Notes under the pieces: generated by a model
The model's database searches: none
The model's input: only the letters and a program-made list of their open reading frames with translations
Told to the model about the DNA's origin: nothing
Assembly (NCBI GenBank): GCA_948623715.1
Contig: CAPHDI010000010.1
Coordinates: 1 to 40,245, forward strand
Source: an uncultured Candidatus Saccharibacteria bacterium
Lineage (GTDB): Bacteria > Patescibacteriota > Saccharimonadia > Saccharimonadales > Saccharimonadaceae
DNA length: 40,245 nucleotides
Direction: 5' to 3'
Translations under genes and position numbers: made by a program
Shown here: positions 15,450 through 23,703 of the stretch, piece after piece
Position numbering within the stretch: the stretch's first letter is position 1
Layout: each line of letters opens with the position of its first letter

Positions 15450-18232
15450 TGTTGCTTCCCTTTCTTCTTGTTTTGGCGTTCTTTTTTGCGGTCTTGTTTG
15501 GTTTTGTTGTGTTTTTGGTTATAACTTTCAGAGGCATGAGATTTTGAGCTAGCAGAGTCTTCTTTGAATTCTTTGTCGAGATTCTTTTCTCCAGCGCTAA
15601 CTTCATTGACGCCTTTTTCGGTGGCGGAGCTGGCCATCTTAGTTAATTCGGATTCGTATTCTTCGCCGTCGGTAAGCTTGTCGGAGTTAGCCTCTTGCTT
15701 GGTGAGGCTGAGGAGAATCTTCAGGACTTCTTCGCGGAGGTTTTTCTCAAGTCCAGTGAAGAGTTTCTGAGATTCGCTGCGGTATTCGACGAGCGGGTCA
15801 CGCTGGCCAATACTGCGCCAGTGGATACCTTCGCGGAGGTGTTGCATGTTTTCGAGATGTTGCATCCAGAGTGTATCGAGGACCTTTAGGTAGACTTCGC
15901 GCTCGATCTTGCGCATAATCTCCTCGGTAAACTCATCTTCTTTGAGCTGATATTGACGCTGGATCTCTTCGATGGCGGCCTTAATGCGGTCCTTTTCTTT
16001 GCGTTTCTTGCCGATCTCTTCGACTAGTTTCTCGTCAGTATCGGGGAAGACGAAGAGGAATTCTTCGGTAAACTTCGGATTGACACGGGAGCTGTCTTTC
16101 GCGAGATCTTCGGCAGTGGTCTTCATGAGACGCTTGATTTCATTGTGAATATTCTCGCCGTCGAGAATCTTGCGACGCATACCGTAGACGACTTTACGAT
16201 GACGGTTAATGACGTTATCGTACTGAACGACGTTTTTGCGGGAGTCGAAGTTGAAGCCTTCAATGCGTTTCTGGGCAGATTCGAGAGTCTTCGAGACGGA
16301 TTTATTTTGAATCGGGGTATCTTCATCAAGACCGAGGCGAGCCATGAGCATGGCGATGCGGTCGCCCTGGAAGATGCGCATGAGGTCGTCTTCGCAGCTG
16401 ACGAAGAACTGAGTAGTGCCTGGGTCACCCTGACGGCCGCCACGACCACGAAGCTGATTATCGACACGGCGAGAATCGTGGCGTTCGGAGCCGATGACGA
16501 CGAGTCCGCCGAGTTCTTTGACGCCTTCGCCGAGCTTAATATCGGTACCGCGGCCGGCAAGGTTGGTGGCAAGGGTGACAGCGCCTTTTTCGCCGGCGCG
16601 TTCGACGATGGCGGCTTCGCGCTCGTTGTTCTTAGCATTGAGAAGTTCGTATTTAATTCCCTGCGTGTCGAGGTAGCGAGCGATAAGTTCATTCTTCTCG
16701 ATACTGGCGGAACCGACGAGGACTGGCTGACCGCGATCATGGTATTTCTTAATCTCGGCAGCGATAGCCTTAAGCTTGCCGGCTTCGGTGCGGTAGATGA
16801 GGTCATCCTTGTCGATACGCTGAATCGGGCGGTTGGGTGGAATTTGGATGACGTCGAGAGAGTAGATCTGCTGGAATTCTTCGGCTTCGGTGAAAGCGGT
16901 ACCGGTCATACCGGACAACTTATGATAAAGTCGGAAGAAGTTTTGGAAGGAGATAGTCGCGAGGGTCATGGATTCTTGCTTGACGGCGACACCTTCCTTG
17001 GCTTCGATGGCCTGGTGAAGGCCTTCATTATAACGACGGCCCTGCATGAGGCGACCAGTGTGTTCATCGACGATGACGACATCGCCGGAGTTTGTGACGA
17101 CGTAGTCCTTATCGCGCTTGAAGACGACTTGGGCACGGAGGGCTTGTTCGATGTGATAGACGAGGCGAGTATGCTTCGTGGAGTATAAGTTCTTGACGCC
17201 GAGGAGGACTTGGACTTTTTCGACACCTTGATCGGTGAGAGCGACGCTGCGACGTTTCTCATCAAAGACGTAATCTTCGGCGACGAGCTGTGCGGCAATT
17301 TTAGCGAATTGATAATAAGCATCTGGATTATCACCGGCAGGAGCAGAAATGATAAGCGGAGTGCGAGCCTCGTCGATGAGAATTGAGTCAACCTCGTCGA
17401 CGATCGCGTAGTTTAATTCACGCTGACGAAGGAACTGCGGCTCACTGACCATGTTGTCACGGAGATAATCGAAGCCAAATTCGTTATTCGTGCCATAAGT
17501 GACGTCAGCAGCGTAAGCTTCCTTGCGAGTGGCAGGTTTGAGATGGCGCATGCGCTCGTCGGTATGATCTTCATTCTCGTATTCAGGATCGTAGATAAAA
17601 CTAGCTTGGTTAATAATGACACCGACGCTAAGGCCAAGGAAGTGGTAAGCGGGGGCATTCCAGCCGGCATCACGCTGAGCGAGATAATCATTCACCGTGA
17701 CAATATGGACGCCGCGGCCGGTCAAGGCATTGAGATAAGCTGGAGCAAGGGCGACAAGAGTTTTACCTTCACCAGTCTTCATCTCAGCGACATTGCCTTC
17801 GTGGAGGGCGATGCCGCCGATCAGCTGGACGTCAAAGGGGCGCATACCAAGAATGCGCTTCGCGGCTTCGCGTTCGACGGCGAAAGCATCGGCAAGGATT
17901 TCGTTAAGTTCCTTTTCGCTACCGTCTTTAAGTTTAGACTTTAGGACTTCGGTCTGTGATGCGAGCTCTTCGTCGCTCATGGCTGCGTACTTGGGCTCGA
18001 GTTTGCCGATCTCCATAACTTTTTTGTACATGCGCTGGAGAGTTTTCTTCTGGGCATCACCAAAAATACCCTGCAAAATCTTTGTCATTAAAGTCTTGTC
18101 AGCTAACTTATCGGTCGGCTTCTTTTCTTTTGCTGGTTTCGCCGAGCGTTTCGGCTGTTTTGCTAACTCGGAATGCTTTTTTACGACAGGTTCCGTGCCA
18201 GCTTTTTCGTCTTTCGGTGTGCTGGTAGCCAT
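15446..18232 (-). CDS. secA: preprotein translocase ATPase SecA
   Basis: 928 aa motor that pushes unfolded preproteins through SecYEG. After a basic 60-residue N-terminal extension (SAKPAKEKKPTDKL) come GMRPFDVQLIGGIALHEG, Walker A AEMKTGEGKTLVALAPAYLNAL, GVHIVTVNDYLAQRD, DEVDSILIDEARTPLIIS (DEAD-type box), MTGTAFTEAEEF, TLATNLAGRGTDIKLG, GSERHDSRRVDNQLRGRGGRQGDPG and the scaffold helices. The C-terminus is a long acidic then Lys/Gln-rich tail ending KGKQQ, without the CxCxS-HC zinc module that binds SecB. SD GTGGAG is 9 nt before the ATG, and an upstream TACAAT box (18269-18264) gives a short leader. The last bases overlap the M16 gene. Confidence 0.97.
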   Translation of the reverse strand: MATSTPKDEKAGTEPVVKKHSELAKQPKRSAKPAKEKKPTDKLADKTLMTKILQGIFGDAQKKTLQRMYKKVMEIGKLEPKYAAMSDEELASQTEVLKSKLKDGSEKELNEILADAFAVEREAAKRILGMRPFDVQLIGGIALHEGNVAEMKTGEGKTLVALAPAYLNALTGRGVHIVTVNDYLAQRDAGWNAPAYHFLGLSVGVIINQASFIYDPEYENEDHTDERMRHLKPATRKEAYAADVTYGTNNEFGFDYLRDNMVSEPQFLRQRELNYAIVDEVDSILIDEARTPLIISAPAGDNPDAYYQFAKIAAQLVAEDYVFDEKRRSVALTDQGVEKVQVLLGVKNLYSTKHTRLVYHIEQALRAQVVFKRDKDYVVTNSGDVVIVDEHTGRLMQGRRYNEGLHQAIEAKEGVAVKQESMTLATISFQNFFRLYHKLSGMTGTAFTEAEEFQQIYSLDVIQIPPNRPIQRIDKDDLIYRTEAGKLKAIAAEIKKYHDRGQPVLVGSASIEKNELIARYLDTQGIKYELLNAKNNEREAAIVERAGEKGAVTLATNLAGRGTDIKLGEGVKELGGLVVIGSERHDSRRVDNQLRGRGGRQGDPGTTQFFVSCEDDLMRIFQGDRIAMLMARLGLDEDTPIQNKSVSKTLESAQKRIEGFNFDSRKNVVQYDNVINRHRKVVYGMRRKILDGENIHNEIKRLMKTTAEDLAKDSSRVNPKFTEEFLFVFPDTDEKLVEEIGKKRKEKDRIKAAIEEIQRQYQLKEDEFTEEIMRKIEREVYLKVLDTLWMQHLENMQHLREGIHWRSIGQRDPLVEYRSESQKLFTGLEKNLREEVLKILLSLTKQEANSDKLTDGEEYESELTKMASSATEKGVNEVSAGEKNLDKEFKEDSASSKSHASESYNQKHNKTKQDRKKERQNKKKGKQQ

Positions 18233-18297
18233 GATTTATTCTCCACAAAATATTACTCGTTCCATTGTATCACAGATGGTCAGATTCGCCTAGAGAG

Positions 18298-18660
18298 CTA
18301 GGACTTTTTGGTAAATAAACTCTTGAGACCTTTTTTGCTGAGATGCGGGGTCGCTTCGAGCTTAAAACGGCGAACTTGACCTTTTAGCTTCGCTTCGAGG
18401 ATGTCAATGCCAGCGAAGACATTAGAGCATTCGTCCTTCGCAGTGATAACTTTGCCGCCAGGGATTTCCATTGCAGCAGAGATGTCGTATTTATTGCCGT
18501 GAGCGCGGTCAACTTCAGTGACGACGATCTTCGCGATGACATCTTTCTTATTCCCGCGAGGTAGATAGCGATCGAGCTTGCCGATGCGCTTCGTGGCATA
18601 CTTCCGAAAACTATCGGAAACTTTATAGTTGTTACCACTGATTTCGATTTTGTCTATCAA
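18298..18660 (-). CDS. hpf: ribosome hibernation promoting factor (HPF/RaiA family)
   Basis: 120 aa. IDKIEISGNNYKVSDSFRKYATKRIGKLDRYLPRGNKKD followed by AKIVVTEVDRAHGNKYDISAAMEIPGGKVITAKDECSNVFAGIDILEAKLKGQVRRFK is the beta-alpha-beta-beta-beta-alpha fold of RaiA/HPF, which binds the decoding centre of idle 30S subunits. It is the short form: a Lys-rich tail (KGLKSLFTKKS) replaces the C-terminal dimerisation domain of long HPF. The start codon is TTG, supported by SD AAAGGAG 6 nt upstream. It lies 13 bp after ybaB and upstream of secA, as in many Gram-positive genomes. Confidence 0.9.
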   Translation of the reverse strand: MIDKIEISGNNYKVSDSFRKYATKRIGKLDRYLPRGNKKDVIAKIVVTEVDRAHGNKYDISAAMEIPGGKVITAKDECSNVFAGIDILEAKLKGQVRRFKLEATPHLSKKGLKSLFTKKS

Positions 18661-18672
18661 GGTAGCTCCTTT

Positions 18673-18969
18673 TTAGAGGCCGAGACTTCCTAGTCCGCCC
18701 ATTAATGGTTTCATTTTGTCGGTGGCAATTTCTTGTGCTTTCGCATAGCCATCGCGCATACAATCTTCAATCCAGTGCTCGAGCTCTTGAATGTCGTCGA
18801 GGTCAATCTTGCTCGGGTCGAGCTTAACGCTTTTAATTTTCAGTTCGCCAGTGATCTGGACGGTGACGGCGCCATCGCCGGCCTCTACTTCGACAATCTC
18901 GTTTTTGAGAGACTTTTGCGCCTTGCGCAACTGATTTAACATTTTCATTTGATCCATCGTCGCACCCAT
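18673..18969 (-). CDS. YbaB/EbfC family nucleoid-associated protein
   Basis: 98 aa, the usual family length. The helical MKMLNQLRKAQKSLKNEIVEVEAGDGAVTVQITGELKIKSVKLDPSKIDLDDIQELEHWIEDCMRDGYAKAQEIATDKMKPLMGGLG matches YbaB: a coiled helix, a three-stranded sheet and a C-terminal helix ending in MGGLG. It is a dimeric DNA-binding protein, often next to dnaX/recR; here dnaX is about 5 kb away. SD AGGAG 6 nt before the ATG decides the start at 18969. It starts 2 bp after the membrane glycosyltransferase. Confidence 0.9.
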   Translation of the reverse strand: MGATMDQMKMLNQLRKAQKSLKNEIVEVEAGDGAVTVQITGELKIKSVKLDPSKIDLDDIQELEHWIEDCMRDGYAKAQEIATDKMKPLMGGLGSLGL

Positions 18970-18971
18970 TT

Positions 18972-20471
18972 TTACTCCTTTTCTTCTTCAGTAATTAAAT
19001 CTTCGCCCACCTCTTCTAGTGCTTGATAATTATTAGTATATATATATATTCTATCAGAATTATTGGATTTTGACGAGGTTATAATAGTATTTAAGTCGCC
19101 AGGAATGGACTTTTTGCCTAAAGTGGCGTATTTTTCGGGCATATTTGATGGATCGGGGATGGTATTTTCGACTTTCATAGTGCCTTCGTCGGCAGCGAGA
19201 ACCTGGAAGAAGTTGTAGGCGGTCTCATCGTTGATGATGTAGAGGGTCTCTCCAGAGGTAAGATTCTCACGGACAAGAGTAAGATCGTTGTCAAATTCGT
19301 CGGCAACCATCGGGACGTAGTGATAGCCGAAGAGAAAGTGGGTGAAGCCACCGAAAATCATGATACCTATGAAGATGCCGATCGGGAAGACGGCACTAAC
19401 GCGGGCGTAAGGATTATCCGGGAAGAGATTGTACCACTTATCGAGAATATACCGGAGACCGTGAGCAATAAGGATGGCGAGCGGTAGCAAGATAAGGATC
19501 GCGCATTCAGGGTTAAGACCGGCGAGAAAAATCGTGAAAATGATGAGGCAGGTAGCGATGGAATTGCGAGAGGCGAAGAAGCCTTTGGCAGTGGAGAGGA
19601 GGCCAATAACGGCGAGTGCAATCGAGGCGAGACCGACGAAAGGCGAGAGGAACTGACTTTCGAGAGTGGTATTCCAGGAAAAGAGCGGGAGAAAGGCGAC
19701 CTTGATATTGTCGATGAAGCCACCTAGGGTGAGACCGGGGGCGAGGAGGAGTTCGGCGATAATACTAGGATTGACGAAGGCGGCGACGACGAGAGCGGCG
19801 AGTCCGACGAGGATAATAAATAAAGTCAAAATTAGTGGTATAGTCGGGAGAGTCTTAATCGTAAAACGGAGATGTGGGTGTAGAAGGGCGAAAAGTACAA
19901 TAAAAGCGGCGAGATAGATCAAGTGGGGGGTAAAAATCGAGGCGAGGAGGGCGAAAGCGAAGACGAAACAGTACATTGGTTTTGGTTTTGTGACGCCTTG
20001 AATCTTTGAACCGAGCCAAAGTAGTAAAGTTGGCCAGAAAACTAACATAATGAGTGGCGTACCGGAGCCGGCGAGAAAGAGAAAGGATGCGGAGAGGACG
20101 GCGAGAATTGAGGCGAGAAGGGCGACGTTAGTCTTGAACCAGCGGTTAAGTGAGAGTACCATGAGCAGACCGAGGAGAAGCCCGATGATAATGCTCGGAA
20201 GTTTTACGGAATAAACCGTAAGTCCGAAAAGCGAGATCGACAACTTTTGTAAGGCGCGATAAGGCAGGTCGACAAGGTCACCTTTCAGGATCGAGTCGGG
20301 CTGTAAAGCGTAAGAATGGGCAACAGATTCCATTTCTGCTTCCGAGAGGCCATTCGGAGCAAGAAGTGGTAAGCCGAAAAGTATCGCAATATAGACGATT
20401 GCTAGCAAAAAGAACCCAATCTGGAAACGGTAACGATAGAGAAAAAGTTGCGATAACGAATGTTTTTTCAC
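18972..20471 (-). CDS. multi-pass membrane glycosyltransferase (ArnT/PMT, GT-C type)
   Basis: About 499 aa with roughly ten to twelve hydrophobic spans (first FFLLAIVYIAILFGLPLL, then LPSIIIGLLLGLLMVLSL, LLASILAVLSASFLFLAG and others), then a soluble C-terminal region of about 100 residues. Topology and the first outer loop (LAPNGLSEAEMESVAHSYAL) fit GT-C enzymes that move a sugar from a polyprenyl carrier onto lipid or protein outside the membrane. The first-loop acidic pair is SEAE rather than the usual DE/DD, so activity is uncertain. The start is set at GTG 20471: an extended -10 (TGTTATAAT, 20483-20478) ends 6 nt upstream, and the in-frame ATG at 20516 lies inside a terminator and the promoter. 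Leaderless. Confidence 0.75.
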   Translation of the reverse strand: MKKHSLSQLFLYRYRFQIGFFLLAIVYIAILFGLPLLAPNGLSEAEMESVAHSYALQPDSILKGDLVDLPYRALQKLSISLFGLTVYSVKLPSIIIGLLLGLLMVLSLNRWFKTNVALLASILAVLSASFLFLAGSGTPLIMLVFWPTLLLWLGSKIQGVTKPKPMYCFVFAFALLASIFTPHLIYLAAFIVLFALLHPHLRFTIKTLPTIPLILTLFIILVGLAALVVAAFVNPSIIAELLLAPGLTLGGFIDNIKVAFLPLFSWNTTLESQFLSPFVGLASIALAVIGLLSTAKGFFASRNSIATCLIIFTIFLAGLNPECAILILLPLAILIAHGLRYILDKWYNLFPDNPYARVSAVFPIGIFIGIMIFGGFTHFLFGYHYVPMVADEFDNDLTLVRENLTSGETLYIINDETAYNFFQVLAADEGTMKVENTIPDPSNMPEKYATLGKKSIPGDLNTIITSSKSNNSDRIYIYTNNYQALEEVGEDLITEEEKE

Positions 20472-20477
20472 ACTACC

Positions 20478-20483
20478 ATTATA
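20478..20483 (-). promoter_or_regulatory. extended -10 giving a leaderless GTG start
   Basis: Minus-strand TGTTATAAT, 6 nt from GTG 20471. Confidence 0.6.
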
Positions 20484-20487
20484 ACAT

Positions 20488-20510
20488 AAAAGCGCCGTGA
20501 TGGCGCTTTT
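20488..20510 (-). terminator. intrinsic terminator after the FISUMP gene
   Basis: AAAAGCGCC and GGCGCTTTT flank a 5-nt loop; it lies 22 bp after the stop at 20533 and immediately upstream of the next promoter. The stem is symmetric, so it could act both ways. Confidence 0.75.
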
Positions 20511-20532
20511 ATGCATGATGATTTAGCGTTAG

Positions 20533-21963
20533 CTAGTTATTCACCGCCGTAATCGTCACAGTAGTAGAGTATTCCCCAGCAGGAAGTGCAGGAGAAATAG
20601 ATACTCCGATACCAAAAGTATGTTTTGTAGATTGTTCAGTATCATTATATTCTTCTGTATTATAGTAAGTAGTAGGATTAGTAGTAATAGCAGAATAAGT
20701 AGAGTTATCTTGATTTAGTATACCCCAGGCATTAGTACCTTTCTGGACGTTCTTACTAGCGGGGATAGTATGATCAGGGTCGTTAGAGTTAGTTAAGTCG
20801 GGGTTCTCGGCACTAAGTTGGACAGAATAAGTAGTATTAGCGGAAATAGTAGCTGAGATGTTACCTTCTATGATTTGATTAGGATCAGCTTCAATAGTTA
20901 AAGCTTTACTAATAGCATCGATAGTAAGGACTTTAGGGACGGTGACGGAGACGGTAGAGTCTTTCTCGTCGAATAGTTCAGGAAAGTCAGTGTTGGAGGC
21001 GGGGGCGAGACAACGGACGGAAGCTCCGCGGTATCTTTTACTGGTGCTGGCGGGATAGAAGTTGCTATTATTGAAGTAGAGATTATATGTGCTGGTAGTA
21101 TTGTAGGCTGTATTTGACCAATAGTATCCATAGGATCCGATACGCTCGGAAGAGTCATTAAGATGGGTACCAGCGGCTAGCCATGTGCTGCTATTTACGA
21201 TTAAAGTATCTTCAGTAAAAGATATGTCTTTTACATTGCTCCAATAATTAGTGTTGGAGACGTTGGATGCAATTCCCGCCATATTTGCAAATTCATTAGT
21301 ACCGACGCCGATACCGCCTTTTGGGAGTCTCCAGCCTTTCGGGCAGATACTTGATGCGGCATCGACATTTGCTACTGGATTATTTCCGTCCTTATCCTTA
21401 CATCCTGCCGTTGCTGTGCACCAAGTGTAATATGCGCCGTAATTTATATCATCGCCATAATAAGCATTACTTGCTGTATCATCCGAAAACCCGCTCTCGC
21501 TGGAAGTTGGCATTGCGAAGGTACTGTTTTCTGCTACATCCGAAGTAGTGCTAGAAAGTGTAGCAGATTGACCATTAGCTTCAAGACTTTCTTTGGTTAG
21601 TCTTAAGTTCTGCGTCATCCAACAATTACCATCACTAAGTCTAGCTACAGTATAGGTAGAGTTATCACGTATGTCAGTTAATGTGTTAGATTGTCCTAAA
21701 GCAGAGTTATTACATATATCAGTAGTCATTTCCTGCATGGTAGTGATATTACTTAGTGTCTTTCTAGCAGCATAAGTAGATTCTGTATATGGATTATAAT
21801 AAGTAAGTAACGTTAAGGATGGCACAATACCACAAATAAGAGCGAGGCTACATAGAACTCTACTTGTATATAACTTAGACTTATTAGATGAGTTATTATA
21901 AGTTACTGAATTACTATGTAACTTTCTAAATTGATAAGGTTTAGTTTTCTTTATTTTTAGCAT
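20533..21963 (-). CDS. secreted FISUMP-domain surface protein
   Basis: 476 aa. A basic N-terminus leads to a signal-anchor at about residues 35-58 (VLCSLALICGIVPSLTLLTYY). Residues about 75-325 are a FISUMP domain: TTMQEMTTDICNNSALGQSN, then YTVARLSDGNCWMTQNLRLT, a Tyr-rich YYTWCTATAGC, ICPKGWRLPKGG and the closing YYWSNTAYNTTSTYNLYF ... RGASVRCLA. The C-terminal 140 residues (VTVPKVLTIDAISKALTIEA to VTITAVNN) are a Thr/Asn-rich beta-sandwich-like domain. Surface attachment is inferred. Base use is more AT-rich than the surrounding core genes. SD AGGAGGG lies 5 nt before the ATG, after a 203-nt leader paralogous to that at 334-581. Confidence 0.85.
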   Translation of the reverse strand: MLKIKKTKPYQFRKLHSNSVTYNNSSNKSKLYTSRVLCSLALICGIVPSLTLLTYYNPYTESTYAARKTLSNITTMQEMTTDICNNSALGQSNTLTDIRDNSTYTVARLSDGNCWMTQNLRLTKESLEANGQSATLSSTTSDVAENSTFAMPTSSESGFSDDTASNAYYGDDINYGAYYTWCTATAGCKDKDGNNPVANVDAASSICPKGWRLPKGGIGVGTNEFANMAGIASNVSNTNYWSNVKDISFTEDTLIVNSSTWLAAGTHLNDSSERIGSYGYYWSNTAYNTTSTYNLYFNNSNFYPASTSKRYRGASVRCLAPASNTDFPELFDEKDSTVSVTVPKVLTIDAISKALTIEADPNQIIEGNISATISANTTYSVQLSAENPDLTNSNDPDHTIPASKNVQKGTNAWGILNQDNSTYSAITTNPTTYYNTEEYNDTEQSTKHTFGIGVSISPALPAGEYSTTVTITAVNN

Positions 21964-22166
21964 TATGCCCTCCTTTGGCGTATGTGTTGTAAGTTTCTCG
22001 TGGAGGAATGTTTTTGTAAAAAGCTCAATACAAAAATGGCACCACGAGCGGGGTGTTCTAAATCCACAAACCGACGACTTCGCGCGGTGCTCATGGCGCC
22101 ATTATTGGCGCGAAGTTGAAAGTTTTATAAAATAAAACTCGTCGGCTTATTTTGTGAATTTAGAAC
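21964..22166 (-). promoter_or_regulatory. structured 5' leader RNA with pseudoknot topology (copy 2)
   Basis: Predicted +1 is 22166, 7 nt after TGTTACAAT (hexamer 22178-22173). Helix B pairs 22151-22166 with 22055-22070 (16 bp, one G-U) and continues as 22139-22145 with 22071-22077 (7 bp) past a 5-nt bulge. Helix C pairs 22108-22115 with 22078-22085 (8 bp). Helix A pairs 22089-22103 with 22035-22049 (15 bp, two G-U). Order B' C' A' C B A equals copy 1. Helix B shares almost no sequence with copy 1 yet keeps pairing; helix A is conserved with one fully compensatory end pair. The competing partner of A is 21997-22003 plus 22011-22016, interrupted. Confidence 0.75.
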
Positions 22167-22172
22167 AGTTTT

Positions 22173-22178
22173 ATTGTA
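22173..22178 (-). promoter_or_regulatory. extended -10 of leader RNA copy 2
   Basis: Minus-strand TGTTACAAT; 6 nt separate it from the first base of helix B, as in copy 1. Confidence 0.6.
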
Positions 22179-22227
22179 ACATAAAAAGTTAAGGTTTTGG
22201 GAAATAAGTGAGAAGAAAAGTTGTTAA

Positions 22228-22262
22228 ATAAAAATAAGTCCACCAAAAGTTATGGTGAACTT
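22228..22262 (-). terminator. intrinsic terminator of the dnaX-dnaB unit
   Basis: AAGTTCACC pairs with GGTGGACTT (plus 22254-22262 with 22236-22244, one G-U legal only on this strand), followed by ATTTTTATTT. Confidence 0.75.
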
Positions 22263-22277
22263 ATATATAATATATAG

Positions 22278-23654
22278 TTATTCTTCGGTGCGCTCTTTGT
22301 CGAGGGTCATGAAGCGGAGAAGTTCTGGATGGAAGTAGAGTTCGACTTTGCCGACGGGGCCATGGCGGTGCTTAGCAAGAATAAGTTCGGTAATATTCGT
22401 AGGGATGAAATCGTCATTATTTTGCTTATAGTAGTCGGGGCGGTGAAGGAACATGACAAGGTCGGCGTCTTGCTCAATAGAACCAGATTCACGAAGGTCG
22501 GAGAGAACGGGGCGGGGATCGTCGCGACCAGTAACGCCACGAGAGAGCTGGGCGAGAGCGATGACGGGGATTTCTAATTCCCTAGCGAGAGTCTTCAGGC
22601 CGCGAGAGATCTCGGTAACCTCCTGGACGCGGTTGCCTTTATAGCGATCGGACCCCTGAATGAGCTGAAGATAGTCGACAATGACGAGTGAGATATTATG
22701 ATCATGGACGGCGCGGCGGGCTTTATTTGAGAGGTCGTAGATAGTCATAGAGCTGGTGTCGTCGATGTAGAGCGGAACTTCGCTCATGTCGCCGAGAGCG
22801 TCGCCGATTTTGGCGAAATCTTCGTCGGAGACATTACCGGTGCGGATCTTCCAGGCGTCGACACCGGCAATGTCGGAGATCATGCGGTCGACGATTTCGT
22901 TTTTTGCCATCTCCATAGAGAAGAAGAGGACGCCTTTCGTCTCGCCGTTACGGGTGGCGACGTTGTAGGCGAGGTTTTGGGCAAAGGTAGTTTTACCCAT
23001 GGCCGGGCGGGCGCCGATGATGATGAGGTCGCCTTTCTGAAAGCCAGCAGTTTTACTGTCAAGGTCGCGGAAGCCGGTTTTTAGGCCGCGGAGGGCGCCT
23101 TTGTTTTTATGCAATTCTTCGATGCGGTCGTAGGCGTCGATAAGGAGGTCGCCGAGAGCGCTGTAATCGGTCTTGACGGTCTTGTTGCTGACGGCGAAGA
23201 GTTTTTGCTCGGCTTCGCCGACGAGCTCTTCGATCTTACCATTATTATTATAAACGGCACTGGCGATATCGGTACCGACTTCGATGAGACGACGGCGGAG
23301 AGAGGCTTGGGCGACCAGCTCGGCGTAAGCGTCAGCGTGAGAAGCGGTAGGGACGAAATTTGTTAGCTCGGTGAGGTAGGGGGAGCCGCCGACGTTTTTG
23401 AGAGTTTTCTGGCTTTTGAGCTCGGCAGTAAGGGTCATGAGGTCGATTGGCTTGTGATGGCTGTAAAGATTCGTCATTCCCTGGTAGATGTCGACGTGGC
23501 GCGGATCATAGAAATCCTCGGCACGAACAATCGTCAAAATGTCAGGAAAAGTCTGGTCAGACAAAAGAAGGGCGCCGAGGAGAGACTTTTCGGCTTCTAA
23601 ATCTTGCGGCGGAACGCGTCCGTCGTTATGACTAGGGCGTGGACTTTCTTCCAT
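22278..23654 (-). CDS. dnaB: replicative DNA helicase DnaB
   Basis: 458 aa hexameric 5'-3' helicase. The N-terminal helical domain (PPQDLEAEKSLLGALLLSDQTFPDIL to GGSPYLTELTNFVPT), linker (about 150-180) and RecA-like C-terminal domain are present: Walker A GARPAMGKTTFAQNLA, GVLFFSMEMAKNEIVDRM, Walker B SLVIVDYLQLIQG, EISRGLKTLARELEIPVIALAQLSRGV and DLRESGSIEQDADLVMFLHR with the arginine finger region. No intein interrupts it. SD CCGGAGG lies 5 nt before the ATG. It follows dnaX by 49 bp and ends at a terminator, so it closes a replication operon (25806 gene, dnaX, dnaB). Confidence 0.97.
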   Translation of the reverse strand: MEESPRPSHNDGRVPPQDLEAEKSLLGALLLSDQTFPDILTIVRAEDFYDPRHVDIYQGMTNLYSHHKPIDLMTLTAELKSQKTLKNVGGSPYLTELTNFVPTASHADAYAELVAQASLRRRLIEVGTDIASAVYNNNGKIEELVGEAEQKLFAVSNKTVKTDYSALGDLLIDAYDRIEELHKNKGALRGLKTGFRDLDSKTAGFQKGDLIIIGARPAMGKTTFAQNLAYNVATRNGETKGVLFFSMEMAKNEIVDRMISDIAGVDAWKIRTGNVSDEDFAKIGDALGDMSEVPLYIDDTSSMTIYDLSNKARRAVHDHNISLVIVDYLQLIQGSDRYKGNRVQEVTEISRGLKTLARELEIPVIALAQLSRGVTGRDDPRPVLSDLRESGSIEQDADLVMFLHRPDYYKQNNDDFIPTNITELILAKHRHGPVGKVELYFHPELLRFMTLDKERTEE

Positions 23655-23703
23655 GATACCTCCGGCAGATCTGATAGTTCTGGATGTGTAGAATATGGTC
23701 TAG

